Source: Arabidopsis thaliana (Eukaryota > Streptophyta > Magnoliopsida > Brassicales > Brassicaceae). Taken from it: a stretch of 64,000 bases of DNA. The position numbers were made by a program, and so were the translations under genes. Location: positions 16,437,261 to 16,501,260 of the forward strand of contig NC_003074.8 in NCBI RefSeq assembly GCF_000001735.4. Direction: 5' to 3'. Below the pieces are notes generated by a model, which saw only the letters and a list, made by a program, of their open reading frames with translations, had not been told where the DNA came from and ran no database searches. Positions 35,541 to 48,048 of the stretch are shown one piece after another (the first letter of the stretch is position 1; every line of letters begins with the position of its first letter).

Positions 35541-38442
35541 TTACAAGCAGAGGAGTGAGTAGAAGACAAGAGGTATAAAGGCATTGTCTAACTGCGCCGT
35601 GTAAGCTTCCAACATCCCGGTGGCTGTCACAGCCACCAGAAGCGACCACCATCCTTGACTTAGTATATAACCCATTGATGCTAATATTGGGACCAGAACA
35701 AAGCACACTGCCATCATCGATGTTATTCCCGCTGCTGTTCCTTCAACCGTTTTCTCTGTTCCGCAACACTCATGACCATATTAGTTTCCGATGAAAACAG
35801 AAGTTGATATTTCGAAAACAAAGAAAAGAAATATGCTCACTTCCTGTCTTGCTCCATCTCAACACCCCATATTTGTGACCAACCATCGATGCCTGTAAAG
35901 CAAGAATGTTTATCAAACACAAGCCATTCTGAATTTCTGAGTAACGTTACATTGGAAGAGACCTAAGCTTACCATTGTATCTCCAATTCCTAGGCTGAGA
36001 ATTCCAGCAAATGGAGATAAGGCTCGGTCATTGAACCCAGATGACATCCAAATCGGAAGCGCACACCCAAGCAAGAGTGAGAAGTGGCTATAAAATAAGA
36101 CATAATATAATCAATGGTTATACAAACCAAACAACAATGTGATAATTCTACACTAAGTTTTCCCATCCATGGTTTAAACAGTTTTGGCATACCTGACAAT
36201 CAGATGCTCTGAGTCACGATGGTCAGTGAAAGCATTCATGAATTGATGTAAAGGCTCTCCAAGAGGCTGAATTCTCCATATCTGGTTTTCACAATGAGTA
36301 TCTTGCATTAACCCCATCGAAAGCAATGAAAAATAGAAGGAGATTTCTTTCAAAAGAAGGGAGCTTACTCGAATGATCTCCAATGCAACAAATACTGCCA
36401 ATGCTGCACCAAATGCTAGATCGAGAAATTTAGGCTGAAATGAAATGACATGAAAATAGTAAGAAGCTACTAGAGGAGCAGGCTAACACATACGGATTTT
36501 CTGAATAGTGAAATAAGTTTTTATTGATCACCAGTTACCTGTAAGACAAGAGCTGGCAAGAACATTAAAACAGCCATCAGATGGTAGTACTTCCGAAGCA
36601 AGATTCTCTCAACCTTGCTACTCCTCGAGATGTTATAAAATCGTGAGACAGACACAACGATCAACAGAATCCAGTAGATACATAATGAAAGTCTCTTCAG
36701 AGGTTCAGAAAAGACAAATGTGAGCACCCTGCAATAGAAAGAGTATTGTTGGATACAATCTTAGCATGTGGAAGTTATTGTACAAAGGATCGCTACCGAC
36801 GCTGAGAGGACAAAAGATAAGTAATTGATAGTAGAGATTAAGTACCATAAGAAGGGATGCTGGTTGAAATCGTGTACAAACTGCATCCAAGAAGGAACAG
36901 CCACGACCATAAAAAATAGAAGTGAAACAAAGAATAAGACAGATTTTGCAGCATCACTGCAGTTTCTTTGTCGAGCATCTCTCTTTCTCAAAGAGCTTTC
37001 ATATATATGCAGAACAAATCTAAACACCATCGGGAAAAGTAGAAGGCCCAACAGTAGACCCTGAGAAGGAGACAGGTAAGTTGTTATGAAGTAATACAGT
37101 AAAGGCTATTCTGCATTTACTTTCTATTTCTTATTATGATACCTGAACGATTATGCCGGTTTCCGTTCTCTTTATTCCATAGCTTATTGAGACAAGATCC
37201 ACAGGTATCAATTTCTCAAAAATCTGTAACAGTCATCATACCAAAGTTATAGAAACAATGAAAGCAGACAAGATTGAAAAACTGACGTATTCTAACCTTT
37301 GCAATTGTGCATGCCAAAAAGTCGCCAAAATAGAGAACAAGACCACTGGTCACAAGAAGTGCTTCCCCTATAAAAGTGGCATTAGTTGGAAGGTGAAACA
37401 GAAACATGTGGAATCAAAAGAGTAAAGTTTCAATTGAATCAAGAGTTCCATAGAGACAAGACCATTTCATGACTGCGAACAAATTGTGTAAAAGGGATAT
37501 GCTGAAAGCTATACAACTAAAACAACTACTTAACCCAAGTCATGAATAGCGTTGCAATTACCTATCGAAGCACACGATGGGAAAGTGCAAAGCAAATGTC
37601 GAATCAACTTCACAGCTGCAAGTCCATGAAATAACATCCACAACATTTTCAATGACGTATTCAAGCCTGTCCGAGATAAAGAACAAACTGTAGTCAAACC
37701 AAGCGAAACAAAAACAACTCAAAACCCCCCAAAAAATATCTTACCAGTGTGTGAAATCATGGAAAGTGAAACAAAACATGCTACTCCATACAACACTGTC
37801 CCAGTCAAGCTAACTCTCGTAAGCCAAATAGACGATGACGACAAAGATTCATCTTTTCTCACTTGTGACATAATCACTGATAGATATATAAGTATAGCAC
37901 AACAACTAGCCGATGCTGCCCAATACTGCATTGTCACATGTGCAAGCTCTACACAACAAACAAATCAAACCATGTTAATGATCTAAATACTAACATTAGC
38001 CCAATACAAAAGCTGTGAAAGTTACCATCTTGTTCAGCTTCATGGATTGAAATAGCTCTTGAAAGCTGAACTAACTTAGATATCATAACAGAAGGAAGTG
38101 TCACAGCTCCTAGTAATATCCCTGAAGACGCACCGCGTCTACAATTTTCCAAAACAAACACATCTTCAATTGAAATCTTCTTCCCAAAAGATTGAAACTT
38201 TATTGATTCTGAGATCGGAATTTTGAAATTAGATTAAGGGTTTTTCACCTGGAGCTGAAATGAGAGAGAAGAAACGGAGAAGTCTCGACGCGGATCTCGA
38301 CGAGGAAGGCGGAGAGAGAGAGGAGGAAGAGGGAGAAGCCATGGGAGATAAGTGATAAAGGAAGAGATAAGAGAATACGAGAAACCACGACGAAAACTAC
38401 AACTCTCTCTCCCGTTACAAACGACGTCGCCGTCGTCTTCAT
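35541..38442 (-). CDS. DOK1: Dolichol kinase (DOK1/EVAN)
   Basis: Polytopic ER-membrane kinase that uses CTP to phosphorylate dolichol, making the lipid carrier for N-glycosylation, O-mannosylation and GPI anchors. Thirteen exons: 38442-38249, 38138-38026, 37948-37745, 37666-37562, 37367-37297, 37223-37143, 37060-36846, 36728-36539, 36434-36369, 36281-36193, 36087-35973, 35892-35841 and 35755-35541. The sum is 570 codons (569 residues) with consistent phases. Many hydrophobic helices are visible. The CTP-binding/catalytic region is C-terminal: GIGDTMASMVGHKYG (about 476-490) then RWSKTGKKTVEGT (about 493-505), as in dolichol kinases and CTP-dependent cytidylyltransferases. Start chosen at MKTTATSF because that frame runs through exon 1. 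Arabidopsis DOK1/EVAN is known for roles in gametophyte function. Divergent from the next gene, 320 bp away. Confidence 0.95.
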
Positions 38443-38762
38443 CGCCGGAGAAGATGATGATTTCGCCGGAGATTCGTTGTTTTAAGGCGCGATTGTTTAT
38501 TCTTGGTGGTTTGTTGTTTTATTGGGCCGCCAACAAAACGTGACTTGTATGTAATTGGGCCCACGAAACACGGTTTGGCACGGACTTTAAGGTCACGCTA
38601 ATTTTCCACGTAATGATAAAAGTCAATTTGTTCGGTTTGATTCGGTTTGTTTTGGTTTAATGTCGGTTATTGAAATTAGATTTTAAGCCGTTGAGAGAGA
38701 CTTTGTGAAGAAGAAGATAACGAAGTCATGAGGATGAGAGAAATGATAATTCTTCTGTTGTG
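38443..38762. promoter_or_regulatory. Shared bidirectional promoter, DOK1 / zinc-finger gene
   Basis: Only 320 bp separate the two divergent start codons. It holds ATTGGGCCGCC (38521) and ATTGGGCCCACG (38555), site II-type elements readable in both directions, and no strong TATA box, typical of compact bidirectional housekeeping promoters. Confidence 0.65.
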
Positions 38763-39847
38763 ATGGAGCTTAGTCTCATCAAGCTGCAATCTTTTTCGTT
38801 CCCTTCTTCAGTTTCAAGTAAGCTGAACAAAACCCTAATCCTCGATTTTGTTTTGTTTTCTCTCGGAGAGAATTTGACGCAATTCTATGAGCTTTTGATG
38901 GTTTTTGACCTGAGAAATTTGACGGGCAAAAAGCAAAACTTTCTTGGTATTTCTGATAATAATTTGAGTAAAAGCATTTATGACAATCCAATTTAGAGAT
39001 ATTTCGAGTTTGGGTCTTAGATTTGTTTGATTCCCTTACTTCTGAATTAAGAATGGAGCTTAGAGTCAATTCTCTTAGTTCTCAAGTGATGATTTCTTAC
39101 TTAACACTCTATTGTCTGATTTATATTAGCTTATAGGACAAACATTGTCTTGACCATATCACTCTTTTAAGTTAGAAACTAAAAATGCTTATTCATAGAG
39201 TCTTTACCTCTGGATATTAGTTAAGTTTTCATTGTTGATTTTTGTTTGTAGGTGTGAAGGATGTGAGGTTCTTAAACCTTGATTTGAAATCCTCACATCA
39301 GAGAGCTAAGAGATCATCAACTGTTGTTCCTGCTTTAGCTGAAACAGCTGTTTCTATAGCGATTGCAGCCACGGTTGTTGGTACTGCAGCTACTATTCTT
39401 GTTAGGAGAAATAACAAAGCCTCCGAAGAAGCCGAGGTTAGTTGTTTTAGTATATGATCTATGCCGGTTTCTCTAGGTTTTACTGATATCTGCATTGCTT
39501 GTTTTCCTCTGTGAACTGAATTACAGGCTTCTATGAAAGAATGTGAAGCTTGTCTCGGTTCAGGAATATGTCCTGAATGCAAAGGTGAAGGATTTGTATT
39601 AAAGAAACTATCAGATGCAAATGCTGAGAAAGCAAGACTTGCAGCTAAAAACATGGCCACGCGATATACAGCCGGGTAATTAATTAACTCCCTCGGTGTT
39701 CTTTCGCTCCAATCTCATCGATATTCGTTCATTGATTGTCGATAAACACACATTCTTAGGCTTCCCAAGAAATGGAGCTATTGCACTAAATGTTCTTCCA
39801 CGAGATCTTGTATGATATGTGGTGGTAGTGGAAAGACAAGCATCTAG
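38763..39847 (+). CDS. DnaJ-type cysteine-rich zinc-finger-like membrane protein, probably plastid
   Basis: Four exons (38763-38817, 39252-39436, 39527-39675, 39760-39847) give 158 residues. The Ser-rich, acid-poor N-terminus (MELSLIKLQSFSFPSSVSS) looks like a plastid transit peptide. Residues about 48-70 form one hydrophobic segment (AVSIAIAATVVGTAATILV). The C-terminal half has four CxxC pairs in DnaJ-zinc-finger style: CEACLGSG (86-93), CPECKGEG (95-102), CTKC (138-141) and CMICGGSG (147-154). No J-domain is present, as in BSD2-like thylakoid assembly factors, so a role in folding or assembling plastid proteins is an inference. A GTG directly before the ATG is not taken as start. Position suggests AT3G45050. 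Confidence 0.88.
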
Positions 39848-40410
39848 CTCCTTACGCAGAGTTTACAAGTACGTTAAACTCTTTTCTTCAGAAACCGATT
39901 CAAAGGTTTAGCATAGCTTTCTTGTTTTGTTTCATTTATGAAAGATTCTGCAATGTTTGAAAACTTTCATACAACTTTAAGTTTTACATTTGCAATCTTC
40001 ACCTGTCATACTAGTTAAGTTGCTTCTTACTCTTTCCAGATTCTTTAATGTGATCTGTTTCTGAGACGTAAAGATTACTAAAGTCAATTGCTTCTTCTTA
40101 AGGTATGACTAGTTGTGCCTCAAAACACTCTTCTCATTTTCAGTATTTGATCGATTTTGTTAAATCAATAATATGATCTTGGAAGACTTTTAAAGACACG
40201 GCTTGTTGATAAAACAGAGAGAAAACTGATGCATAAGTCTTATATCAAACGACATTGTACATCATGAGCACCGAGCTCACTGAACCTCACTTATCAAGTC
40301 AGGATCTTACTCGGTACATCTCTCATAAGAGGAACATAAAACATGCAAACATAAAGCTAAGTTTGAGGGTTATTTATATGTGGAAAAAGATGTAATGTGA
40401 CTATCCTTCA
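39848..40410. other. Convergent intergenic region
   Basis: 560 bp between the 3' ends of the zinc-finger gene (+) and NRT2.6 (-), presumably containing both 3' UTRs. No separate feature seen. Confidence 0.55.
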
Positions 40411-42126
40411 CTAGACATGAGCCGGAGATCCGGTTTCCGGCGTTGGAATATCAGCCAACATCGCCTTGCGGCCTCTCTCTGACCGGCTGTTTTCAGCAAA
40501 TTTAATGCTTCCTTCGTGTAGTCCTAAGCTCTTCTCTTCCTCTGTCCATTCCGCTCCATAGTAATGCTCTTCCTTTGATTTCTCTCCATCTTGTGATGGC
40601 CTCAAGAACATGCTTCCCCACTGCGGAAAATGTATAAACGCAACCGGAAGAGAGCACACAACAGCCATAACGCCCATCAACGATAGTCCTTCCGCCGTAC
40701 TAAACCTCGAGGAAGAGAAGAAAAGAAGTTGAGTAACTCCCGACCCAAAATTTCCACCAGCACCAGTTAATCCCGAGATAAGTCCAAGAGAACGGCGGGA
40801 AACAAAAGGAGCAACACCAAAGAGAGCTCCACAAGCAGCTTGTGTGCCCATGGAAAAAAGCATCATGGCTAAGATAGCTATAGGTAGTGAACTAGCACGA
40901 CCAAGCCAGATGCAAAAGAGAGCTCCAACAGTTTGTAAGATCCACAAGATCCATAACCGTCCCCTCATACCGAAGAGCCGTGCAGCTACATCTGAAGCGT
41001 AGCCACCAAAAGGACGGGCAAAGAAGTTTGCCATACCAAAGCTGGCTGCTATAATACCAGCTGTGTGAAGCGTAAGGTTAAACCTATCGTAGAAGTATCC
41101 AGATATAACGTTGTTGATCGTTAATTCAACTCCCATAGAAAATCCATAGAGCATGAATAAGATCCATGTTCTATAGTTTTTCACAGCGAACCAAAAGACC
41201 TATTAAACAAAACAAAATTGTAATTAGAACCACATGCATTATTGCTAGTATTGTCCTAAAAATATTGATCATGTTTAATATATTACCTTGGAGAATTTGT
41301 CTTTAGAAACTTGACCACTCTTTTGGAGAGTACTGAGGTTACCATCGGGAAGATCTTGGCCGAGAGTGAGAACGAGAATACCCATAACTATCTGAAGAAT
41401 GCCGGGGATGAAGAAGGCGAACCTCCAAGCCGTGAAGGGAGTGGCTCCGGTGAGTTTGATGACGTGGAAGACCATTGGCATTAGTAGCTGAGTCACTCCT
41501 CCTCCCATATCTCCCCACCCTCCAGCACATCCGTTAACGAGTCCGATAATCTTTCCAGTGAACATAACACTCGTCCAGTACTGACATGATACGAACGTTG
41601 CTAAGCAAAAACCGATCATGAACCTTACGGCTAAGTAGCTTCCCGCGTCAGCTACGAACGACATGGAGAAAACTGCTGGAGCTGTAAGCATAAGTGAGAA
41701 GGCGGTTCCATAACGTGCCCCTAGAAGGTCACATACAGCACCCATAGCGAGTCTCGAGAAAATGGCGCCGGAAACTGATGCAACTCCAGCATTTCCGATG
41801 TCGGTTTTGGTCAGGTCGAGATTGTCGCGAATGACGGGGACTAGAGGTGCGGCTGCGAAGGTGGAGATGAAGCAAGTGAAGAAAGAGATCCATCCTAAGT
41901 GGAAGGCTCTCATATGTGGTTTAGCGAATGATAGTGGTTTGAACACTTTTGCCCTATGTTCGGAGTCCACTGGTAGGGCAAACTTAGCCGTTGGATCGTT
42001 TGTTCGGACGGCTTGAGATGAAGGGACATCTTCTTGGACGGAGAAGGAGAAGACTTGCTCCCTTGCCGTGACTCCATGCAAGGAGGTTCCAATAGAGCCG
42101 TCTTCATTAGAATGGTTGTGAGCCAT
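40411..42126 (-). CDS. NRT2.6: High-affinity nitrate transporter NRT2.6
   Basis: Plasma-membrane proton/nitrate symporter of the major facilitator superfamily (NNP/NRT2 family). Two exons, 42126-41287 and 41199-40411, joined in phase 0, give 542 residues, as expected for Arabidopsis NRT2.6. About 12 membrane segments are visible. The NRT2 signatures are present: [13 protein letters not shown] (about residue 200) and [12 protein letters not shown] in the second half. The hydrophilic N-terminus ([20 protein letters not shown]) and long C-terminal tail ending GSPAHV are usual for NRT2 proteins that work with NAR2. A minus-strand TATAAATA lies at 42275-42268, about 145 bp before the ATG. NRT2.6 is reported as induced in high-N conditions and linked to pathogen and oxidative responses. 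The paralogue NRT2.3 is the main alternative; gene order favours NRT2.6. Confidence 0.95.
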
Positions 42127-42567
42127 TGATCTTTAGTTCAAAGAAAATGGGAGAAGTTAAGAGAGAGAGAGAGAAGAGACTTTAAACGTTGAAGAAGGTT
42201 TTCTTCTTCTTTGTGGCCTTTGTTGTTTTCTGTTTTTGGTGTAAGTTGGAGAAGATGAGTTGCATAGTATTTATAGAGATTTTTGGTGGGTACGGTTAGG
42301 TGGATCCAATAATAAGAGTTGAATAATACTACGTGAAATGAAATGAGCGATGGCTTTTTGTTTTAATTTTTTTTTTGGTGAAATAGTATTACGAAATTTA
42401 TTGGTAGAAAACAATCAATATGTAAAGTCTCTTGTACATTTTAGATGTAGTCTCTTTGTAGGTTTTTGCAAACGTTTTCAATAGCAAAAAAAAAAAAAAA
42501 GTCCTGATTTATTTATATATTTTGTTAATAAACTGTGTTGAGGGTCGAAGATAGTATATATTTTCTC

Positions 42568-42669
42568 TAACCGAATTATCAGAAGAAAAATTACGAAGGA
42601 TAAGAGAAAGTTCACGTATAACCGAATGATCAGAAGAAAAATTACGAAACGATAAGAGAAAGTTCACTA
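42568..42669. repeat. Two-copy 51-bp tandem repeat
   Basis: Units at 42568-42618 and 42619-42669 share TAACCGAAT, ATCAGAAGAAAAATTACGAA and GATAAGAGAAAGTTCAC, with a few substitutions. About 450 bp upstream of the NRT2.6 start codon. Confidence 0.85.
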
Positions 42670-45600
42670 GCTTTTCTTTATCTTTAATCTTTCGTAGTGC
42701 AAATATCAAAACGGACAATTTGACACGAAAAATCTATACCGAACTGCATCATATAACATATATAAATAACATTATTATGAATGGCTCTCCTAAATTTTAT
42801 CTAATTAATATCGGTTAATAAAAAAAAAAAGTCCACCGCTCCAAAAATAGTTCATTCGGAAAAGAGAATATCCTATTAGAACTAAGCATATGTGTGTTTT
42901 TGCATAATGCAAATTACGTGCTCCATTTACTATTAAAATGTTTATAACTTAACTTAATTAGAAAATACGTTTCATTGACTACTTGTACCATATCTCTATC
43001 AAGTCGAAACATTATATAACTTTATAGAATTAACTATTACGTACGAATGGAATAAAATGCAGAAGAACAACGTGTCTCTTTCACCGCCGGCTTAGCGTCC
43101 ATTTTGCGCATCCGTAGCTAATGTACAACATGCATGTGTCTTACCTAATGCATTGATGTTTCCAGCTTACTATAATATTTTGAAAATATTGTTGATCTTT
43201 TTGTTTAATGGTTATACTTATACATTATATATAAATATTGTTAATTTACGAGAATATCTTCTTATTCTTTTTATTTTTTTGTTATAGAGTCATCTAAGTA
43301 CAAGAATATCTTTATGGAGAGACAAATGTTTGACATTTGACATCAACCAAAGGTCAATGAGACTATGAGATCGTACGGTTCATTGTAAAAAGCTCATTCT
43401 TCTAAAAATAATTGCAGTTTGTCTTTTGTGTATTCCATGTGGTCGACTCATCAAATTAATTTTACTTTTGGAAATAGTTGTATCAACTTTATTCAAAAAT
43501 TCATTTTTTTTTTTTTGCTTTCAATTACCCAATAATACCATAAGATATGAAAATCTCTTGATCTTTATTTATTTTTGGGGGTTTAAAACAAGGTCGATCA
43601 TTTCTTATTTGGAACGTAAACTCATATTTTAGAAAAAAAACTAAAATTGCAGAGAGCAAAATTTTGGCAACCAAAAAGAACGAAACAAGTAACATCAGCT
43701 TTTGAAAGTTATCAAATGAATTGAATGTAGCGATAAGTTATCTTTCTTACATATTCCTCGATCCCCGTACCATCTAGATAATCTTTATTAATTAGTTTGT
43801 TACACACTATGTCACTATATTGAATATTAAAAACTCAATTTGTTTTTTATGAATAGCCTAATAATTACTATAATTTTAGTTAGTCCATACAGATTGATGC
43901 ATTTGTTAAAAAAATTTATATCATTTTGTCATTTATTTAGTTTAATAGTTTGTAGTGAATTATAGGTAAAGAACATGTTTCTTTAATTCTTTTGTCTTCT
44001 TTTTTTTTGGTGCATTTTACGTAACCAAGTAAAGAAAAGTCCTATCTTTATAGGTAAAGAAAATTCCAATAATGCGGGATAAGTCAAACAAAAACTCGTA
44101 ACCATTGATCTTTCATCGGGATGGTCTTTGACTTGTATAAAGTGTACGTTTTTCTCTTAAAAGTAGTTGCAACTTGCTAGATTTCTAGTGATATTATATT
44201 CGATTCAAAAAGCTAATGCACAACAACAAGATCTAACTAATTTATATCACATTTGACAATGTTATCAAAAACATACATATAAACCATCGTTAGCTCCAGT
44301 ATTTTAGAGAAAAACTTGGTTGTTTCACGAGATTTCTAGCTAATTGTCCTTCTAGCATAAGCTAGTGAAATATATATTCCTATATTGTAAAAGTTTCAAA
44401 AGTGATCCTGTAAATCTACATATATTCATGTTTAATATATGGTCTAAAGTGTTATTTTATTTATTTTTATCAGACAAAAAAGGTCAGCTACTTACAAACT
44501 TTTGATAATTCATAATCGCTGCTTATATTGCGGCAAGTTTCACGTCATTATCAACGTGGGGATGATTCAGCAGAAAACTTAGAAAAGTGGGTTGATGCTT
44601 ATCGTCGTGGTTTCTGATAGGCGTACTTTACATTAATGATAATCTCTTGGACTTATATTAATAATTTCAAAGTCGTACCTATGACTTGTACTATTTAATA
44701 CCGTACAGATCACAGCTGTTTCTTATGCTAATGACGTGGAAGATGTACGGGCAGCTGACTATGATCCAACACATCTGAAATTGATACACGTCTCTTTTTC
44801 TTGCCAACTTTGTACTTATGTGTATACATAGATCTCTGTACTTTTTTGCTGCTTCACATGTTAATGTTAGGTACACTTTTCGTAGATCACTGTAAAACTT
44901 ATTAAACTGATTTTATGTTAAACATTGTAAATTAATTAGTTTGCGTAAGATCTTTTGCATAATATAGTTGCTTAGGAAGGTTATAAAATCTTTCAGCTCA
45001 TGTTATTTGCCCCTAACTTCGGTGGCTATGCCTAGAGATTTTTAGGTTATATAAATACAAACAATGGTTTTGACCAGTATTTTCTGTACTACTTTAGAAA
45101 TTATTAATCACAAAAACGTCACTAAAAACCTTATTTCAGTTTTTTTTTATTCCGTTATTTTATACTATTTTAATATCACTTATCATTTTCTTATCTGTTA
45201 AAAAACTTGTACCGTTTTCTAATTTACGAATTTAATCTAAATATTACAGAGAATATGTAATTACAAATATATATTTCATAAACATAATTAACATGCTAGA
45301 ATGGGTATGAATTCATGTTTGTTGGTCCATCATGTCATGGTAGTCTAAACTAATCTAACACTTTGATCATGGTCAATAAAGTATAAAACTTAAAATATAT
45401 GACTATTAGTTTGACACCAAACCAATTTAATTACAGTTGTTTAGTGGTTGATCCTTGGGTGTTAATTATTATTCTTGCTTCGGTTTTGTATCATTTCTTT
45501 TAAGAAAATTATCATGATTTAAAAATGTATCTAAACTTTGAAATTTTGAACAATAAATCAAACAAAAGTGGATGAAAAAAGAGTTCGAATAGCGATATTT

Positions 45601-45897
45601 TCTGGTTAAAGAAACGTGTACCATGCGACATAAGAAGAGAAGAAGAAAAGTTCCCTTCTATGTATGCATGTAAGCAAGCTGTATGATACTGTGCCATTTT
45701 GTTTTTGAAGTCCAGCCTATTTAGTAGACAAAAAAAAACATAAAATTATGAAAGTAATTAACGTTCCATTTATTTTTGAGAAGTCTTGCGAAAATTGACT
45801 AGTTAAAGAATAATAAGTGCTATATATGTCTATGGTTATGCTGTGTAGTACCTTTCCATTGAGGAAACAAACAACATTATTTTCTTTTTTATTATGG

Positions 45898-45900
<3 letters not shown>

Positions 45901-45936
<36 letters not shown>
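45901..45936. repeat. (AT)n microsatellite
   Basis: Uninterrupted run of about 18 AT dinucleotides, ending in ATTATTG. Such runs are often length-polymorphic between accessions. Confidence 0.95.
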
Positions 45937-45942
<6 letters not shown>

Positions 45943-46717
45943 GTAATGACTTTCATAATCATAATTATGATGACTTTCACATGGCAAGTTGTGATGGAAT
46001 ACGGGTCACAATTAGAGCACTCACATGTAAGTGTCTTAATTGGACGATGACTCGATTAAACTAAATGTTGAACCCCTTAATGTTGCTATGTCGCATGAAT
46101 ATTTATTCTAACATAAACGGATATTATTATTATTGAAACCGTTAATGTTGCAATTAGTTATTGAAACCGTTAATGTTGCTATGTCGCATGTCGCATGAAT
46201 ATTTTACAAACATTGGAAGGACATTACTATTTAAAAAACATGTAAACTTGATCACTTAAACTGTCATTGGCTTATTGCAATAGGCATCTTGTATTATTTT
46301 TTTTGTTATTTATAACGTTTGATCGATACATTTTATCAAAGTATCGTGTCCCATTCTCAAAATATCTCTATCATTCTAGTCTTCCAATGGCTTTCATTGC
46401 AATGCCGTATATTAGCGAGATTCGCCTCAATTACATTAACTATTTCCAGCATAAATAGTTATATTACGTTTAAATTAAACCTAGAAAGTGACACAATATT
46501 GACACTAGCATAGCAAACGAAATTACATTACATATGTCCTAGTCGAAAGTAAAAAATTTATAGAGAAAAAATAATAAATATGAACATAAGTATCTAACTA
46601 GCTCTTTTTTTTCCTAAAATTAAAGAACAGAATATAACAAAATCAAAGATTCCAAATTATATAATCGAAAGAAACCACAATTTAAAATTCTTGAAACGTT
46701 GACAATAAACGTTATAA

Positions 46718-47056
46718 TCACTCACCAGACTTTCGTTTTAAACAATATGAGTTTATGCATCTGCAGCACCGTTGCCTGTAAATAAAGGACAACGCGATAA
46801 GTGTAGCAATCAAGCCACGTTTGTTGACTTTGAAACGCGTAAGATACGCGAGACAAGCTAAGTAAGTACATATCAAATACAAAAGATAACCACTTGGTCT
46901 TATAAAATAGTCCTCTCTACGGATCCATACTTTATTATTGTATTTACCGTACAGATCATCATCATCATCTCCCACCTTTTTTTTTGGTATGAAATTCATT
47001 TCCCACTTTTCAAAGCCAAGTTGATGTTGCTCGTTAAAGCTAATAGAATGATCCAT
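46718..47056 (-). CDS. Hypothetical small membrane protein
   Basis: A 112-codon frame in an otherwise AT-rich, empty region. The product has an acidic stretch (KKKVGDDDDDLYGKY), then a hydrophobic segment (SGYLLYLICTYLACLAYL) and a second one (GLIATLIALSFIY), then a Cys-rich basic end. The last codons contain a good donor (AAGTCTG|GTGAGTG), and a T-rich acceptor lies near 46613 (TTTAATTTTAG|G), so a short second exon may replace the present C-terminus. No family is recognised. It could be a chance frame; mixed codon usage and plausible splicing keep it as a candidate. Confidence 0.35.
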   Translation of the reverse strand: MDHSISFNEQHQLGFEKWEMNFIPKKKVGDDDDDLYGKYNNKVWIRREDYFIRPSGYLLYLICTYLACLAYLTRFKVNKRGLIATLIALSFIYRQRCCRCINSYCLKRKSGE

Positions 47057-48048
47057 AATATATATTTAGAAGTTATTTGTATTGCCGTACGAGAATGTAA
47101 CTCTGGTACGTAGAAGCGTATCAAGTTGATTATCATTTCTTCTCATCTTACAAAATATTATTTTAGTAATATGTATTTTATTCTATTTTTTCTTGTAGAT
47201 TTTTTTTATTACATTTAACCGAAGAATCAAGATCGTATTCAATGATTTTTAATTTTATCAATTCATATAATTTCACAAAAAGATGCTATAATTTATGTTT
47301 ATATTAATTGGTTCTCGAAGCGGTTCATTTACTACAACAAAATTTTTGTACTGAGCGTTATATGCTAAGAAATAAATTTCTTAAAGTAGACGGAAATAAA
47401 AATAATTAGAATAATAGAGTCATCAACGTTCTTTTTTTTTTTCTTGCAAAACAAAGTTTTTTCTTGTCTACAAAATTATAAATAATGTAAATACTAAATA
47501 GTGATAAATAAAAGAAGTAAATTGTGAATAAATTAGAAATAAAGTCGAATATAAGTGAACCCACGATGAATACAGACAGGTTCAGTCATAGATCATACGT
47601 GGGGAGATATAACTTCTCGACTCAGTAACCAAAAACAAAGAAGAAAAGCAAGATAGTCAGAAGCTCTTATCAAATGAAACTGAAAACCATGAGTATTATA
47701 ATGACCGTACAGATCATGCATTTTATATCTTTATCACAAAATACAGCCTGTCTTTGTAATTATGTATTAAGCATATTCTGATCCCATCTAACTTTCCAAA
47801 GCAAAAAGACTAAACAAGATTTATCTCTCCTTTAATTTCTTTTTCTCGTTGTAGAGAAATAATTTATTTTCCTGAAAACTTTTGTCAACTTTGTGACATT
47901 TATGAAATCAAAAGTCAAAACTCTTCCTATGATTTTTTTTTATTTTTCGACAGCAAAAACATCATATTTTATTAAGCTTGTTAAAAAGTATAGAAATACA
48001 GCAAAAACACCACCGCAACTAAAAAATTCATGTGAAAATGTTTGTTAA
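47057..48048. other. Intergenic, no gene seen
   Basis: AT-rich. Contains a third copy of ACCGTACAGATCA at 47704 and a poly-T run near 47431. Nothing coding is supported. Confidence 0.4.

Larger units (their letters stand above)
42127..46717. other. Intergenic, NRT2.6 upstream region
   Basis: The first 200 bp are the NRT2.6 promoter and 5' UTR (TATA at 42268-42275, a CT/GA-rich leader near 42165). A 51-bp tandem duplication lies at 42568-42669. The word ACCGTACAGATCA first appears at 44700. An (AT)n microsatellite lies at 45901-45936. At 46065-46200 GTTAATGTTGCTATGTCGC-like words recur. No coding frame is supported. Confidence 0.5.

Noticed and set aside
38245..38342. Alternative DOK1 start at 38342 (MASPSSSSLSPP)
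   Set aside because: That frame does not join exon 2 in the conserved phase; the frame from 38442 does and gives 569 residues.
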